This document shows, piece after piece, positions 1 to 8,967 of a stretch of 64,000 bases of DNA. Positions within the stretch are counted from its first letter, which is position 1. Each line of letters starts with the position of its first letter. Under the pieces are notes generated by a model. It searched no databases and had not been told where the DNA came from. It saw nothing but the letters and a program-made list of their open reading frames with translations. Both the position numbers and the translations under genes were made by a program. The stretch comes from Acidobacteriota bacterium. GTDB taxonomy: Bacteria > Acidobacteriota > Blastocatellia > Pyrinomonadales > Pyrinomonadaceae. Location of the stretch: contig QHXR01000024.1 in the NCBI GenBank assembly GCA_003223025.1, forward strand, positions 62,001 through 126,000, given 5' to 3'.

Positions 1-1
1 G

Positions 2-2080
2 ATCTCGCAGCCACAACAAGTCCCGCTTAGAACCGAGCAGGACTGGAGCGCACGGCTCTTTCCGAATAATGAGTGGATCCTGCTCATTGTCATCGCCGTC
101 GAATGTCTGCTGTTCGCGTTTACCGGCAACAATTTTGCAACGACCGGTAATGCATTTGAGATCACGCGGCTAAGTGTCGAGATCGGACTTCTTGCGTTGA
201 TCATGACGCCGATCATCATCACCGGGGGGATCGATCTGTCGGTCGGCTCGATGATGGGATTGTCGGCGGTCGTGATGGGAGCACTCTGGCGCGATGCGGG
301 TCTGTCGATGCCCGTTGCGATCGTGATCAGACTCGCGGTCGGATTGTTGGGCGGTGCTCTGAATGCGGCGATGATCACAAAGCTCAAAGCTCCGCCGCTG
401 ATCGTGACACTCGGTACGTTCTCACTCTTTCGTGGTATCGCCGAAGGACTGACGCGAGGAATCGAGAACTACTCGGGATTCTCGCCGTCGTTTCTGTTTC
501 TCGGACAAGGTTATGTCGGCGGCGTCGTGCCAACGCAGCTTTTTATTTTTGTCCCGGCCATTTTATTTTTTTGGTGGTGGCTTCATCGAACGGCGTTCGG
601 TCGCAGTTATTACGCGATCGGATTCTCGCAGGAAGGATCTCGGTACGCGGGAATCAAGGTTCGCCGTCGATTGAATTTCATGTATTGCCTGTCGGGACTT
701 CTGGCGAGTTTGGCGGCGGTGATCTATGTCGCACATCTCGGCCAGGCGAAGTCAGATGCGGGGACCGGCTATGAGCTAACAGCGATCGCTGCAGTAGTCC
801 TCGGTGGTGCGTCGATATTCGGAGGTCGCGGGACGGTGCTCGGAACGATCCTCGGACTGCTCGCGATCGTCGTACTGCAAAACGGTCTTCGCATTAGCGG
901 ACAGCCGACCGAGCTCGCCGGGATTCTGACCGGCGTGCTGTTGGTGATAACGATTCTGATCGATCGCCTTTCGCGGATCGGCGTATCTCGGATAACGGTT
1001 TCGGAGGAGGAATTCGAAGTGAAAAATTGGCAGATCGGTGTGCTGAGCGGTGTCATAATTGTCGCCGCCGTCATCGTCGCGGCGAGCAATTGGATGCTCG
1101 TCCGTTCGATAAAGGAACAAGGTGGCGGTGCTACATCTGCGACGCAAAGGCAGAATGCAGTAACACCGGCGGGTAAGAAAAACGTCATCGCGATGATGCC
1201 TAAGGCGAAGGGCGATCCGTACTTTATCAGTTGCCGAAAGGGTGCTGAAGAGGCGGCGAAAGAGCTCGGTGCCGAACTTCTCTGGGATGGGCCGACGGAT
1301 CTCGATCCGGCAAAACAGAACGAGGTCGTGGAAGCGTGGATCACGCGCGGTGTCGATGCGATCGCTGTCAGCGTCGAGAACAAAGAAGGAATCTCGACCG
1401 TTCTCCGCAAGGCACGCGCGAAGGGAATAAAGGTCATCACGTGGGACGCCGATTCGGAAAAAGACGCGCGAGATTTTTTGATCAATCAAGCGACTCCGCA
1501 GGGAATTGGCGAAACGCTGACCGACGAGGCCGCACGCATCATGGGCGGCAAGGGCGAGTTCGCGATCATCACCGCCAGCCTGAGCGCAGCCAATCAGAAC
1601 GAATGGATAAAATTCATCAAGCAGCGATTGGCCGAAAAATATCCCGAGATGAAGCTGGTTGCGACTCAGCCGAGCGACGGCGATCGTGACAAGGCTTTTG
1701 CCGAAACGCAGAACGTGCTCAAGGTCTATCCAAACGTAAAGTTGATCATGGGTATCGCCGCACCGGCCGTTCCCGGTGTCGCGGAGGCGGTGAAACAATC
1801 GGGCCGAACGGATGTGAAGGTCACGGGGCTCTCGCTCCCGAACATGTGCAAGCCTTACGTGAAGGAAGGAATCATCGACAGTTTTGTTCTTTGGAACACC
1901 GGCGATCTCGGCTATCTGACCGTGTATGCTGCAAACGCGCTTAGCAACCGCTCATTCAAGTCGGGTGACACGATGATCAAAGCGGGACGACTTAACGAGA
2001 TCGAGGTGGTGGGTGACGAAGTGCGATTGGGAAAACCTTTTATCTTTAATAAAGGCAATATCGACAACTTCGACTTTTGA
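2..2080 (+). CDS. Rhamnose-type sugar ABC transporter: permease fused to periplasmic substrate-binding domain (5' partial)
   Basis: The reading frame is open to the left edge, so the gene starts outside the window; 692 residues are visible. Roughly residues 25-335 are an RbsC/RhaP-type permease with the ITGGIDLSVGS motif and the AVVLGGASIFGGRGT motif of the BPD_transp_2 family. After a short acidic linker a further membrane helix (about residues 344-365) leads into a RhaS-like sugar-binding domain (about 385-690; starts KNVIAMMPKAKGDPYF, with the conserved AEEAAKELGAEL-type segment). Import of rhamnose or a related sugar across the inner membrane is inferred from family resemblance and from the rhamnosidase and rhamnose mutarotase genes downstream. 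Permease and binding protein are normally separate proteins. A strong internal Shine-Dalgarno and GTG at 1003-1021 lie exactly at the junction, so a separate binding protein may also be made. Confidence 0.87.
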   Translation: MSQPQQVPLRTEQDWSARLFPNNEWILLIVIAVECLLFAFTGNNFATTGNAFEITRLSVEIGLLALIMTPIIITGGIDLSVGSMMGLSAVVMGALWRDAGLSMPVAIVIRLAVGLLGGALNAAMITKLKAPPLIVTLGTFSLFRGIAEGLTRGIENYSGFSPSFLFLGQGYVGGVVPTQLFIFVPAILFFWWWLHRTAFGRSYYAIGFSQEGSRYAGIKVRRRLNFMYCLSGLLASLAAVIYVAHLGQAKSDAGTGYELTAIAAVVLGGASIFGGRGTVLGTILGLLAIVVLQNGLRISGQPTELAGILTGVLLVITILIDRLSRIGVSRITVSEEEFEVKNWQIGVLSGVIIVAAVIVAASNWMLVRSIKEQGGGATSATQRQNAVTPAGKKNVIAMMPKAKGDPYFISCRKGAEEAAKELGAELLWDGPTDLDPAKQNEVVEAWITRGVDAIAVSVENKEGISTVLRKARAKGIKVITWDADSEKDARDFLINQATPQGIGETLTDEAARIMGGKGEFAIITASLSAANQNEWIKFIKQRLAEKYPEMKLVATQPSDGDRDKAFAETQNVLKVYPNVKLIMGIAAPAVPGVAEAVKQSGRTDVKVTGLSLPNMCKPYVKEGIIDSFVLWNTGDLGYLTVYAANALSNRSFKSGDTMIKAGRLNEIEVVGDEVRLGKPFIFNKGNIDNFDF
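1003..1021 (+). promoter_or_regulatory. Internal ribosome binding site with GTG start inside the transporter fusion
   Basis: GGAGGAGG at 1003-1010 is followed after eight bases by an in-frame GTG at 1019-1021. The codons after it read MKNWQIGVLSGVIIVAAV, which looks like a signal peptide or signal anchor. Translation from here would give a free 353-residue binding protein. It may be active or a relic of the once separate gene. Confidence 0.6.
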
Positions 2081-2170
2081 TTTTCTTTTCGTCTTCGCGT
2101 AACTGCGTGAACCCCGACGCTTTAACGGCAGATGAACGCTGATGAAGACGAATCTGAATTCGGATTTATG

Positions 2171-2270
2171 TTTTTTCTTTTTCGTGTTGTTTCGTGTGAA
2201 TTAGTGGTTGCAGTCTTTAACGCCGAAGAACTGTAACCACGAACACACACGAAAAAAGAAACACGAACAA
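2171..2270. repeat. Imperfect palindromic intergenic repeat ('cgtgtt/cacgaac' words)
   Basis: The left arm (about 2171-2212) and right arm (about 2232-2270) are near reverse complements built from words such as ttcgtgt, gtggttgcag, ctgtaaccac and acacgaa. It fills most of the 244-base gap before the LacI gene and could fold into a long hairpin after the transporter gene. No coding region is seen in the gap. Confidence 0.75.
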
Positions 2271-2324
2271 CATTACCGAGAGAGCGATGATCTTCGTTAG
2301 AATGACCTAATCGTTTTTTAGCGT

Positions 2325-3347
2325 ATGCGTATAAAAGACATCGCCCGGGAAGCCGGCGTTTCGACAGCGACCGTTTCACACGTTATCAATAATACGAAGT
2401 ACGTGAGCGACGAGACGCGCGCAAAGGTCCAGCGGGCGATCGATGAATTCAACTATCATCCGAATGCGCACGCTCAGATGCTTGCGCTCGGGCGGAGCAA
2501 CATGATCGGACTGCTCGTGTCCGACATCTCGAATCCGTTCTTTCCCGAAATAATCAAGAGCATCGAGGCTGCAGTTTTCTCAGCCGGCTACAATCTCATT
2601 CTTTTAAATACGAATTACGAACCCGAACGAGCTCTCGATTATGTAAGGCGTCTGCTGCAGATGAAAGTCGCCGGAATCATTCTCATGATCGCCGAGTTCG
2701 ACAGCTCGCTGATCGATGAATTTAAAAACAAGAAGACGAGCGTTGTGTTTCACGATCTGGGAGTCGTAGGTGAAAGGATGAGCAATATCATCCTCGACTA
2801 CGCGATCGGAATCGATGAAGCGGTTCGGCATCTCGTCTCGCTGGGTCATAGCAAGATAGTTCACATCGCCGGCTCACACGAGATCTATTCCGCGGGTGTT
2901 CGACAGCAGGCATTTGTCGATGCGATGAAAAAATATTTTCCCGACGAGCCCGAGCTCAAGATCTACGAAGGCGATTTTCGTTTCGAGGGAGGAAGACACG
3001 CGGCTCATCAGATCCTTTCGGAACCAGAGCTGCCGACGGCGATCGTCGTTGCGAATGATCTGATGGCTCTCGGTGCGATGCAGGAATTCAAAGCCGCCGG
3101 ACTACGAATTCCACAGGATATTTCGATCGTCGGTTTCGACGATATTTCTTTCGCGAGTCTCTCGGAGCCTGCGCTGACGACCGTCTGTTCGCCGCGTGTG
3201 GAGATCGGACGACGAGCGTTCGAAGCGCTCGCGCTGACGATGGAGAAGCCGCGCCAGCAGGGACTCGAGATCCGGATCCCGACGTATCTCGTCGAGCGAA
3301 GATCAACGGCTCCACCACGTCCGGCTAAGAACAAACGACCGGCTTAA
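2325..3347 (+). CDS. LacI-family transcriptional regulator
   Basis: This 340-residue protein has the full LacI layout. An N-terminal helix-turn-helix (residues 1-22, [20 protein letters not shown]) and hinge are followed by a periplasmic-binding-protein-like effector domain (about 60-330) with [16 protein letters not shown] and the [16 protein letters not shown] segment. It probably senses a sugar or oligosaccharide released by the island. It lies between the sugar transporter and a GH105 gene, so local control is likely. The 17-nt operator-like word at 6720-6736 and 21198-21214 contains a TTAACCG core of the LacI-operator kind, but linking it to this protein is inference. Confidence 0.93.
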   Translation: MRIKDIAREAGVSTATVSHVINNTKYVSDETRAKVQRAIDEFNYHPNAHAQMLALGRSNMIGLLVSDISNPFFPEIIKSIEAAVFSAGYNLILLNTNYEPERALDYVRRLLQMKVAGIILMIAEFDSSLIDEFKNKKTSVVFHDLGVVGERMSNIILDYAIGIDEAVRHLVSLGHSKIVHIAGSHEIYSAGVRQQAFVDAMKKYFPDEPELKIYEGDFRFEGGRHAAHQILSEPELPTAIVVANDLMALGAMQEFKAAGLRIPQDISIVGFDDISFASLSEPALTTVCSPRVEIGRRAFEALALTMEKPRQQGLEIRIPTYLVERRSTAPPRPAKNKRPA

Positions 3348-3362
3348 TTGGCGGCCATTACA

Positions 3363-3463
3363 AAATTACGAAATCAATAATTACGAAATTAAATTTCGAA
3401 ATCAGATCATCGATCTTTCCCGATGTAATTTGGTAGTTATTTAATTATTAATTTCGTAATGAA
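3363..3463. repeat. AT-rich inverted repeats between LacI and GH105 genes
   Basis: Repeated words attacgaaat and attaatttcgtaat occur in both orientations and can pair across the gap. The composition is much more AT-rich than the flanking genes. It may hold the promoter of the following GH105 gene; no clear -35/-10 pair could be fixed. Confidence 0.55.
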
Positions 3464-3475
3464 GAAGAATCGATC

Positions 3476-4555
3476 ATGAAACTAGCATTCTTCCTGCTGC
3501 TTGCAGTGACATTGTCTGTAACTCCCGCCTTCGGGCAGGATCATTTTGGTAACTGGCCCGCCGGTTCATCACCACGTGAGCTTGGCAAACGGCTCGCCGA
3601 GAATTGGGTAAAGCGCGACTTTGAATTTCAAAGCGGGAAACGGCCTTTCCTGATCTATCCGGAAGCTTGTGCCTGGTACGGCTCGCTGGTCACGGCAAAT
3701 CTTCTAAAGGACAAAGATCTGCAATCACGGCTCGCGACAAAATTCGACCGATTCCTAACGGCCGAAGGTGCGAAGAACATCTCGCCGGCGGAGCACGTCG
3801 ACTATCACGTTATCGGAATCGTCCCGCTCGAGATCTATCTGCAGACGAAGGACAAGAAGTATCTCGATTTCGGTCAGGGATTCGCCGACAGGCAGTGGGA
3901 AAAAACGACGACCGACGGTATCACCGCCGAGGCTCGATACTGGATCGACGACATGTACATGATCACCGCGATCCAGACGCAGGCGTATCGTGCGACAGGC
4001 GACAAGAAATATCTGGAGCGTGCGGCGAAGACGATGGTTGCGTATCTCGATAAACTTCAGCAGCCGAACGGACTTTTTTTCCACGCGCCCGATGCGCAAT
4101 TTTACTGGGGTCGCGGCAACGGATGGCAGGCTGCGGGAATGACCGAGTTGCTGCTTTCGCTGCCAAAAGATCATCCGCTTCGGCCGCGGATCGTAAAGGG
4201 TTACAACCTGATGATGGAGTCGCTGTTGAAGTATCAGAGCGCGGACGGACTTTGGCGACAGTTGCTCGATCATCCGGAGTCGTGGGAAGAAACATCCGGA
4301 ACTGGAATGTTCACATTTGCGTTTGTGACGGGTGTAAAGAAAGGATGGCTGCCCAGGAAGACCTACGGACCGGCAGCGAGGAAAGCGTGGCTCGGCCTCG
4401 CGAAACACATTGACGCAAACGCCAACGTGACCGATGTTTGCATCGGAACGAACAAAGGATTTTCTGTGCAGTACTATATGGACCGCGGTCGTGCGGTCGG
4501 CGACCTTCATGGTCAATCAGCAGCGTTGTGGAGTGTGATGGCTCTGCTTCGTTAG
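3476..4555 (+). CDS. GH105 family unsaturated rhamnogalacturonyl/glucuronyl hydrolase (first copy)
   Basis: The 359-residue protein starts with a signal peptide ending near residue 20 (VTPAFGQ). It matches the YteR/YesR-type (alpha/alpha)6 barrel of GH105: RYWIDDMYM (about residues 154-162, with the probable catalytic Asp), WGRGNGW (about 211-217) and LLDHPESWEETSGTGMFTFA. GH105 enzymes remove the 4,5-unsaturated uronic acid that polysaccharide lyases leave at the non-reducing end. The signal peptide suggests a periplasmic site, so import of unsaturated oligosaccharides is expected. Its stop codon overlaps the stop of the convergent next gene. A paralogue lies at 23153-24499. Confidence 0.93.
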   Translation: MKLAFFLLLAVTLSVTPAFGQDHFGNWPAGSSPRELGKRLAENWVKRDFEFQSGKRPFLIYPEACAWYGSLVTANLLKDKDLQSRLATKFDRFLTAEGAKNISPAEHVDYHVIGIVPLEIYLQTKDKKYLDFGQGFADRQWEKTTTDGITAEARYWIDDMYMITAIQTQAYRATGDKKYLERAAKTMVAYLDKLQQPNGLFFHAPDAQFYWGRGNGWQAAGMTELLLSLPKDHPLRPRIVKGYNLMMESLLKYQSADGLWRQLLDHPESWEETSGTGMFTFAFVTGVKKGWLPRKTYGPAARKAWLGLAKHIDANANVTDVCIGTNKGFSVQYYMDRGRAVGDLHGQSAALWSVMALLR

Positions 4556-5400
4556 TCCCAGCAAGGCGAGTTTGTAAATTCCGGGTACTGCGAAAAACGA
4601 TCCTCGTAGGCCTTGGCGTACGTTTCGATATTTCGCCTGATTTTCTTAAAAACAAAGCAATAAAAATTCTCTTTATTGATTCGCTGACTCAGATAGCGCA
4701 TCGCATTGACCTCGCTCCAATACTCGCGGCTCTCCCAGATCTGTACCGGCGTACCATTCATCTGACCGGCGAGATCAAGAAGTCGAGCGTCTTTAGAATT
4801 GAGACCGTTCTCGACAAAGATCGAGTTGTATTGAAGCATCAACTTGTTCTGCGTTTGAATTAAATTCATATTCGCTTCCGCAGTTTGATTTACGTGTCCG
4901 AGCTCATGTGACAACCGTGTCGCAGCGACGATCGTGCGGCTGACGGAGTGAGTGATCGCATCGGTAGAAAGTGAGTTTAAGACGGGATAATAGATCGGCG
5001 GCGGGGAGCCGTCCTCAAGAGCGGCGCTAAGTGTGATCGTTGCGCCGACGAGTTTGCCCTCGTCATTCCACTGATACTTATCGGTGCCCGCGCCTTTGCG
5101 ATCGCCGGAAACGACGATCGTTAATACAAAGCTTTTGTTGTTCGCGTATTTATTCCACTGATCCCGCCCGAGCTCCGTTGCGAGAAGCTCAGACTTCCAC
5201 TTTTCAAATCGCTCGCGGTACTTTGGCGAGACGTCTTCTTTGATGCCGCCGTCGGTTGGCGTCTTTACGATGTGGATGGTCAGATCGGGAGCGTCGCTTT
5301 CAAAAGGGGTGATGTTGAGGGCAGAAACGTTCACGGCCGCCAAGGCAGTTGTTATCGCAATAACTACGGCGAATCCGATATGTAGATGCGACCTCACCAT
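4552..5400 (-). CDS. Secreted protein with HELGH metallopeptidase-like motif, unknown function
   Basis: The 282-residue protein has a signal peptide (about residues 1-27, ending VNVSA). The central segment RLSHELGHVNQ contains an HExxH motif, the zinc site of many metallopeptidases. About 60 residues later SREYWSEVNAMRYL offers glutamates that could be a third ligand, as in gluzincins. The rest was not recognised. The stop codon overlaps that of the GH105 gene on the other strand by three bases. A role in the polysaccharide island is not evident. It could also be an inactive peptidase-like protein. Confidence 0.72.
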   Translation of the reverse strand: MVRSHLHIGFAVVIAITTALAAVNVSALNITPFESDAPDLTIHIVKTPTDGGIKEDVSPKYRERFEKWKSELLATELGRDQWNKYANNKSFVLTIVVSGDRKGAGTDKYQWNDEGKLVGATITLSAALEDGSPPPIYYPVLNSLSTDAITHSVSRTIVAATRLSHELGHVNQTAEANMNLIQTQNKLMLQYNSIFVENGLNSKDARLLDLAGQMNGTPVQIWESREYWSEVNAMRYLSQRINKENFYCFVFKKIRRNIETYAKAYEDRFSQYPEFTNSPCWD

Positions 5401-5533
5401 CGCTTTACATGATCGACTTGGATCTTAGAGTTACAAGTTGAACGCTACAAGTTAATCATCTCTGACTGCCGTGTCAAGAAAATTTTGGTCGCCAGGTCGT
5501 TGGACCGCTTGGGCCCAACCGCGTTTAAGAATT

Positions 5534-5622
5534 ATTTGCCCGCGAAAGGCGCGAAAAGACGCGAAAGAAGAAGGATAGGTCTTTTCTTTTTTCGCGTCTT
5601 TCGCGTCTTTCGCGGGCCAAAT
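5534..5622. repeat. Palindromic repeat of 'cgcgaaaggcgcgaaa' words
   Basis: The arms 5534-5572 and 5581-5622 are near-perfect reverse complements, giving a stem of almost 40 bases. The element lies just after the end of the aldo/keto reductase gene on the minus strand and may serve as its terminator. The rest of 5401-5533 shows nothing recognisable. Confidence 0.8.
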
Positions 5623-5630
5623 CCATCTTT

Positions 5631-6602
5631 CTAATCCGACCACGGCGCAGGCTTACGCACCCAGCGATGATCTCGCAATTCTTCCTGTAGCTCAGCCGAC
5701 AACTTACCTCGATCACTTGCGGCGATATTATTCTCAACGTTCGCCAGCTTTCGCATTCCCGGAATGATGGTGCTAACAGCTGGATTTCCGAGAATGAATC
5801 GCAGCGCCATGTCCGCCATCGACGAGTCTTCCGGAATCAAAGGTCGGAGTGCGTCCGCGCGCTCAACGCTCGGAATTAAATTCTCGGGACTGAAATATCC
5901 CGACCTCCAGTCGTCAGCGGGAAACGTCGTGTCCTTGGTGATCGTTCCGGTCAATGTCCCTTCGTCGAACGGGACGCGCGCGATGACGGCAACGTTCATT
6001 TCTGCACACGCAGGAAAAAGTTCGTCTTCAGGATTTTGGTCGAAGATGTTGTAGATGACCTGAACCGAATCGATCTTTCCGCTGCGCACTGCCTTGACTC
6101 CGTTCCACGGCTCCCAGCGGTTGATGGAAATTCCCGTCGCGCCGATCAAACCTTGCCGCTTCAAATCGTCGAGCATGTTCGACCAACTATCGTCATCAGC
6201 CCAGTCGTCGTTCCAAGTGTGGATCTGTAGAAGATCGAACTTTTTGAGACCGGCGTTCGCGAGGCTTTTGTGAAGAAATTCTTCGATGTGCTCCGGCGGA
6301 TAACATTCCTCGAGCGGGTACTCGGGAAGCGTCGGATACTGCATGTTCTTTGGAGGGATTTTTGTCGCAGTATAGATGCGCTTGTCCGGATTGTTTCTGA
6401 CAAGATCGCCGAGCAAGTTCTCGCTCCGGCCGTTTCCGTAGACATAAGCCGTGTCAAAAAAATTGCAGCCGAGATCCGCGGCACGCTGCAACGATTCGAG
6501 CGACTGCTTGTCATCCGACCCGCTCCATCCGCCCATTCCCCACATGCCGTAACCGATCTCGCTTACCTGCCAGCCGGTTCTTCCAAACGTTCTGTATCTC
6601 AT
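5631..6602 (-). CDS. Aldo/keto reductase
   Basis: Starting at the ATG at 6602, which has AGGAG six bases upstream, the protein has 323 residues and begins directly with the AKR fold (MRYRTFGRTGWQVSEIGYG). The catalytic tetrad is visible: Asp50 and Tyr55 (FFDTAYVYG), Lys81 (TATK) and His128 (LLQIH). A longer frame to 6695 would read through a palindromic repeat and is unlikely. The protein has no signal peptide, so it is a cytoplasmic NADP(H)-dependent oxidoreductase. In this island it may reduce or oxidise a released sugar such as rhamnose, arabinose or galactose; the substrate cannot be read from sequence. Confidence 0.9.
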   Translation of the reverse strand: MRYRTFGRTGWQVSEIGYGMWGMGGWSGSDDKQSLESLQRAADLGCNFFDTAYVYGNGRSENLLGDLVRNNPDKRIYTATKIPPKNMQYPTLPEYPLEECYPPEHIEEFLHKSLANAGLKKFDLLQIHTWNDDWADDDSWSNMLDDLKRQGLIGATGISINRWEPWNGVKAVRSGKIDSVQVIYNIFDQNPEDELFPACAEMNVAVIARVPFDEGTLTGTITKDTTFPADDWRSGYFSPENLIPSVERADALRPLIPEDSSMADMALRFILGNPAVSTIIPGMRKLANVENNIAASDRGKLSAELQEELRDHRWVRKPAPWSD

Positions 6603-6630
6603 TCGTCTCCTCGGAGCCTGCTCCGATCCG

Positions 6631-6668
6631 CTTTGCGTCTTTGCGTGAAAGACACCAAGACGCAAAGA
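6631..6668. repeat. Short palindrome of 'ctttgcgtctttgcgtg' words
   Basis: ctttgcgtctttgcgtg is followed after a few bases by caagacgcaaag. The same words recur at 36526-36591, so this is a member of a dispersed family. It lies in the divergent gap between the reductase and the sulfatase. Confidence 0.65.
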
Positions 6669-6719
6669 GGAAATAATTCTCACCTTTTCCAACAAACAGG
6701 ATAATATTACTTATCGAAG

Positions 6720-6736
6720 GTTAACCGATTTTCTCA
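6720..6736 (+). promoter_or_regulatory. Operator-like 17-mer upstream of sulfatase (LacI-type core)
   Basis: GTTAACCGATTTTCTCA ends 23 bases before the sulfatase ATG. It matches 16 of 17 bases with the site at 21198-21214, which ends 19 bases before the GH51 gene. The TTAACCGNTTTT core looks like a LacI-family half-palindrome with central CG. Shared position and sequence in two island promoters suggest a common regulator. Confidence 0.5.
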
Positions 6737-6759
6737 CGGAAAACTAAACATTTCGCACC

Positions 6760-8220
6760 ATGAAACATTTGGCTCAACGTGTCGCTTCTGCTTGGATACT
6801 TGGCTCGTTATTTTTCGCTCTCCTTGGTCCGGCGGCGATGGCCCAAACGAAAGGGCCAAAGAAAAAATACAATGTTCTCTTTATCATCGCTGATGACCTT
6901 CGCACCGAATTGGGAGCTTACGGCGTCGAGGGAATCAAGACGCCGAACATCGACGGACTCGCCGCACGTTCGACTCGCTTCGATCGGGCGTACGCAAATT
7001 ACCCGCTTTGTAATCCATCGCGATCTTCGTTCCTGACCGGCCGCTATCCGACCGAGACGAAAGTTCTAAACAGCAACGATTATTTTCGACGGATCGATCC
7101 GACTGCGGTCACCTTGCCTCAATACTTTCAGAAGAACGGCTACGTGACGCTCCGAAGCGGAAAGATCTTTCACGGCGGGATCGATGATCAAGTCTCGTGG
7201 ACCGAAGGCGGCGAGCCGACCAACCCGAACATCACCGAAAGAGGCAATCCGAATTTCAAGCCTTCACAACCCTCGCAGTCCGATCCCGCGCAAGCACAAG
7301 CTCAGACCGAGGGCGCGAATATCGCGGATCGCGGTTCGGACAGGATCATTGTTCTCGATGGTGATGGCGAAAGTCATGGTGATTATAAAGCCGCGACGCG
7401 TGCGATCGAGATGATGACGAGGCACAAGGATCAACCGTTCTTCCTCGCCGTCGGATTTGTAAAGCCGCACTCGCCGCCGACGGCGCCAAAGAAATTCTTC
7501 GATCTTTACGACGTCAATAAAATTCCGTTGCCCGTCGATTTTGGTACGACTCCGCATGCATTGCCCGGAGCTCCCGACATCTCGATCTCGCCGCGGAATG
7601 CGGATCTTTTCATCGGACGACAGTCCCCGCCCGATCTTTCGCGCGAGATGAAGCGTGCGTACTGGGCGTCGACGAGTTTCATGGATGCGCAGGTTGGGCG
7701 TGTCCTCGAAGCGTTGGATAAGAACGGATTGCGCGATAACACGATCGTCGTTTTTTTCGGCGATCACGGATATCACCTCGGCGAGAAAGGAAAATGGTCG
7801 AAGGCGTACTCGCTTTACGATCTAAACTTGCGAGTTCCGCTACTCATCGCGATGCCGGGACAAAAAGCGACGGCAAGCAAACGAGTAGTAGCGTTGATCG
7901 ATCTATATCCGACGCTCGCCGAGCTGTGCGGACTGCCGAAACCCGACCGTCAATCGGGTGAGAGCATCGCACGCGTCATAAAAAATCCCAACGCCGACTT
8001 CGACCGACCGGCGTACAGCTACACGGTTTATGGAAAGTCATTTGGAAGATCGATCGAAACAGCGAAGTGGCATTACGTCGAATGGGATGAGGGCGGGAAG
8101 TTGGGCAACATGCTCTACGCGCTCGATGATGATCCGCATGAGCTGAAAAATCTTTCGAATGATCCGAAATACGCGAAGGTCGTCGGTGAGATGAAGAAGA
8201 TACTTTCACGACTGCCGTAA
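6760..8220 (+). CDS. Secreted arylsulfatase-type sulfatase (iduronate-2-sulfatase-like)
   Basis: The 486-residue protein has a signal peptide ending near residue 29 (AAMAQ). It carries the alkaline-phosphatase-superfamily sulfatase core: the metal-binding FIIADDLR (Asp45, Asp46) and the formylglycine signature CNPSR (Cys84-x-Pro-Ser-Arg), then GDHGYHLGEKGKWSK near residue 330. Cys84 must be converted to formylglycine; no maturase gene is in the window. The sequence looks closest to iduronate-2-sulfatase/choline-sulfatase-like enzymes. It would remove sulfate esters from a polysaccharide in the periplasm. Its presence is the main hint that the target could include a sulfated polymer. Confidence 0.92.
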   Translation: MKHLAQRVASAWILGSLFFALLGPAAMAQTKGPKKKYNVLFIIADDLRTELGAYGVEGIKTPNIDGLAARSTRFDRAYANYPLCNPSRSSFLTGRYPTETKVLNSNDYFRRIDPTAVTLPQYFQKNGYVTLRSGKIFHGGIDDQVSWTEGGEPTNPNITERGNPNFKPSQPSQSDPAQAQAQTEGANIADRGSDRIIVLDGDGESHGDYKAATRAIEMMTRHKDQPFFLAVGFVKPHSPPTAPKKFFDLYDVNKIPLPVDFGTTPHALPGAPDISISPRNADLFIGRQSPPDLSREMKRAYWASTSFMDAQVGRVLEALDKNGLRDNTIVVFFGDHGYHLGEKGKWSKAYSLYDLNLRVPLLIAMPGQKATASKRVVALIDLYPTLAELCGLPKPDRQSGESIARVIKNPNADFDRPAYSYTVYGKSFGRSIETAKWHYVEWDEGGKLGNMLYALDDDPHELKNLSNDPKYAKVVGEMKKILSRLP

Positions 8221-8259
8221 AGTCTGTCTATTCTTTTTGGTGTTGTTTCGAGTGGTTGG

Positions 8260-8421
8260 CAGACGGCGGATGCGACTGGAGCGCGGGCATCTCTGCCTGC
8301 ACGCCGAGGCTTCCGAAGGCGTGAAACGATTATCATTCGACAAGACAGAGGCTGACATCGGCCGAAGCGGCGATGTCAGGCAGGCAGAGATGCCCGCGCT
8401 CCAGTCGCATCCGCCGTCCGC
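8260..8421. repeat. Long inverted repeat, 'GGCGGATGCGACTGGA' family (copy 1)
   Basis: Outer arms starting cggcggatgcgactggagc and ending ctccagtcgcatccgccg enclose inner pairs around gggcatctctgcctgc and gcaggcagagatgccc. Copies of the family lie at 13076-13229 and 28668-28820. Open frames across it repeat a DGGCDW peptide and are not genes. Confidence 0.88.
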
Positions 8422-8448
8422 TAAATACACGTCCAAACGAAACAGCGT

Positions 8449-8838
8449 ATGAACAAACCGGACTTTAAATCAGACAGATATTTTACGTTTTTTGACTACC
8501 ATTCGAGTCATCGCCAACTGCTTTTGAGGTCCAGTAAAGATGATGCCAATCCGAGAAATGTAGATGTGATTTTTTTCGACGTGCGCTATATTCAGCTCCC
8601 AACCGCCGTCAGAGGTATGACGATTACCGTTGTACGCGATGGTCGGACTCGCTACGACTCTCTGAGCGGACATTTTGACGGTAACGGTAGCGTATTTGAA
8701 TTAAAAGTAGGTTCTGACATTTTCTACATTGTAGGAGCATTCTTCAGAGTCTATGAAAATGACTTGGACTTTTTTGAAACGAGTCTCGGACTGGAGTCAC
8801 CAAGAGGAAGGGATGACGAGGTTACGCGTAGTGACTGA
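8449..8838 (+). CDS. Hypothetical protein, 129 residues
   Basis: The product starts MNKPDFKSDRYFTFFDYHSSHRQ and is rich in aromatic and hydrophobic beta-strand-like stretches (NVDVIFFDVRYIQL, VGSDIFYIVGAFFRVY). There is no signal peptide, membrane helix or known motif. The N-terminal 'RYFTFFDYHSSHRQLLLRS' pattern has the feel of a conserved small family, and the codon pattern is ordinary, so I take it as real. The function is unknown. It stands alone between two repeat elements. Confidence 0.55.
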   Translation: MNKPDFKSDRYFTFFDYHSSHRQLLLRSSKDDANPRNVDVIFFDVRYIQLPTAVRGMTITVVRDGRTRYDSLSGHFDGNGSVFELKVGSDIFYIVGAFFRVYENDLDFFETSLGLESPRGRDDEVTRSD

Positions 8839-8871
8839 GCTGAATACGACTACGGAGGGCCGAAGTGATCT

Positions 8872-8960
8872 CTTCCGTGTATTCCTCTTTTTCCGTGTAT
8901 TCTGTGGTTAGTTTTAAATCCGACCACGGAATACATGGAAAAAGAGGAATACACGGAAAG
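8872..8960. repeat. Palindromic repeat of 'ttccgtgtattc' words
   Basis: The left arm 8872-8910 and right arm 8922-8960 are almost exact reverse complements (cttccgtgtattcctctttttcc... against ...ggaaaaagaggaatacacgg). It directly follows the end of the SGNH hydrolase gene on the minus strand and could terminate it. Confidence 0.85.
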
Positions 8961-8967
8961 AAACGGA

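Noticed and set aside
776-1798. A 340-codon minus-strand open frame opposite the transporter gene
   Set aside because: The plus-strand transporter is unmistakable. The antisense product has no leader or domain and arises from codon bias.
8115-8452. Short open frames with DGGCDW-type peptides in the repeat elements
   Set aside because: They come from the palindromic 'GGCGGATGCGACTGGA' family and recur at 13060-13245 and 28558-28917 with frame shared but no ribosome site or conservation beyond the DNA repeat.
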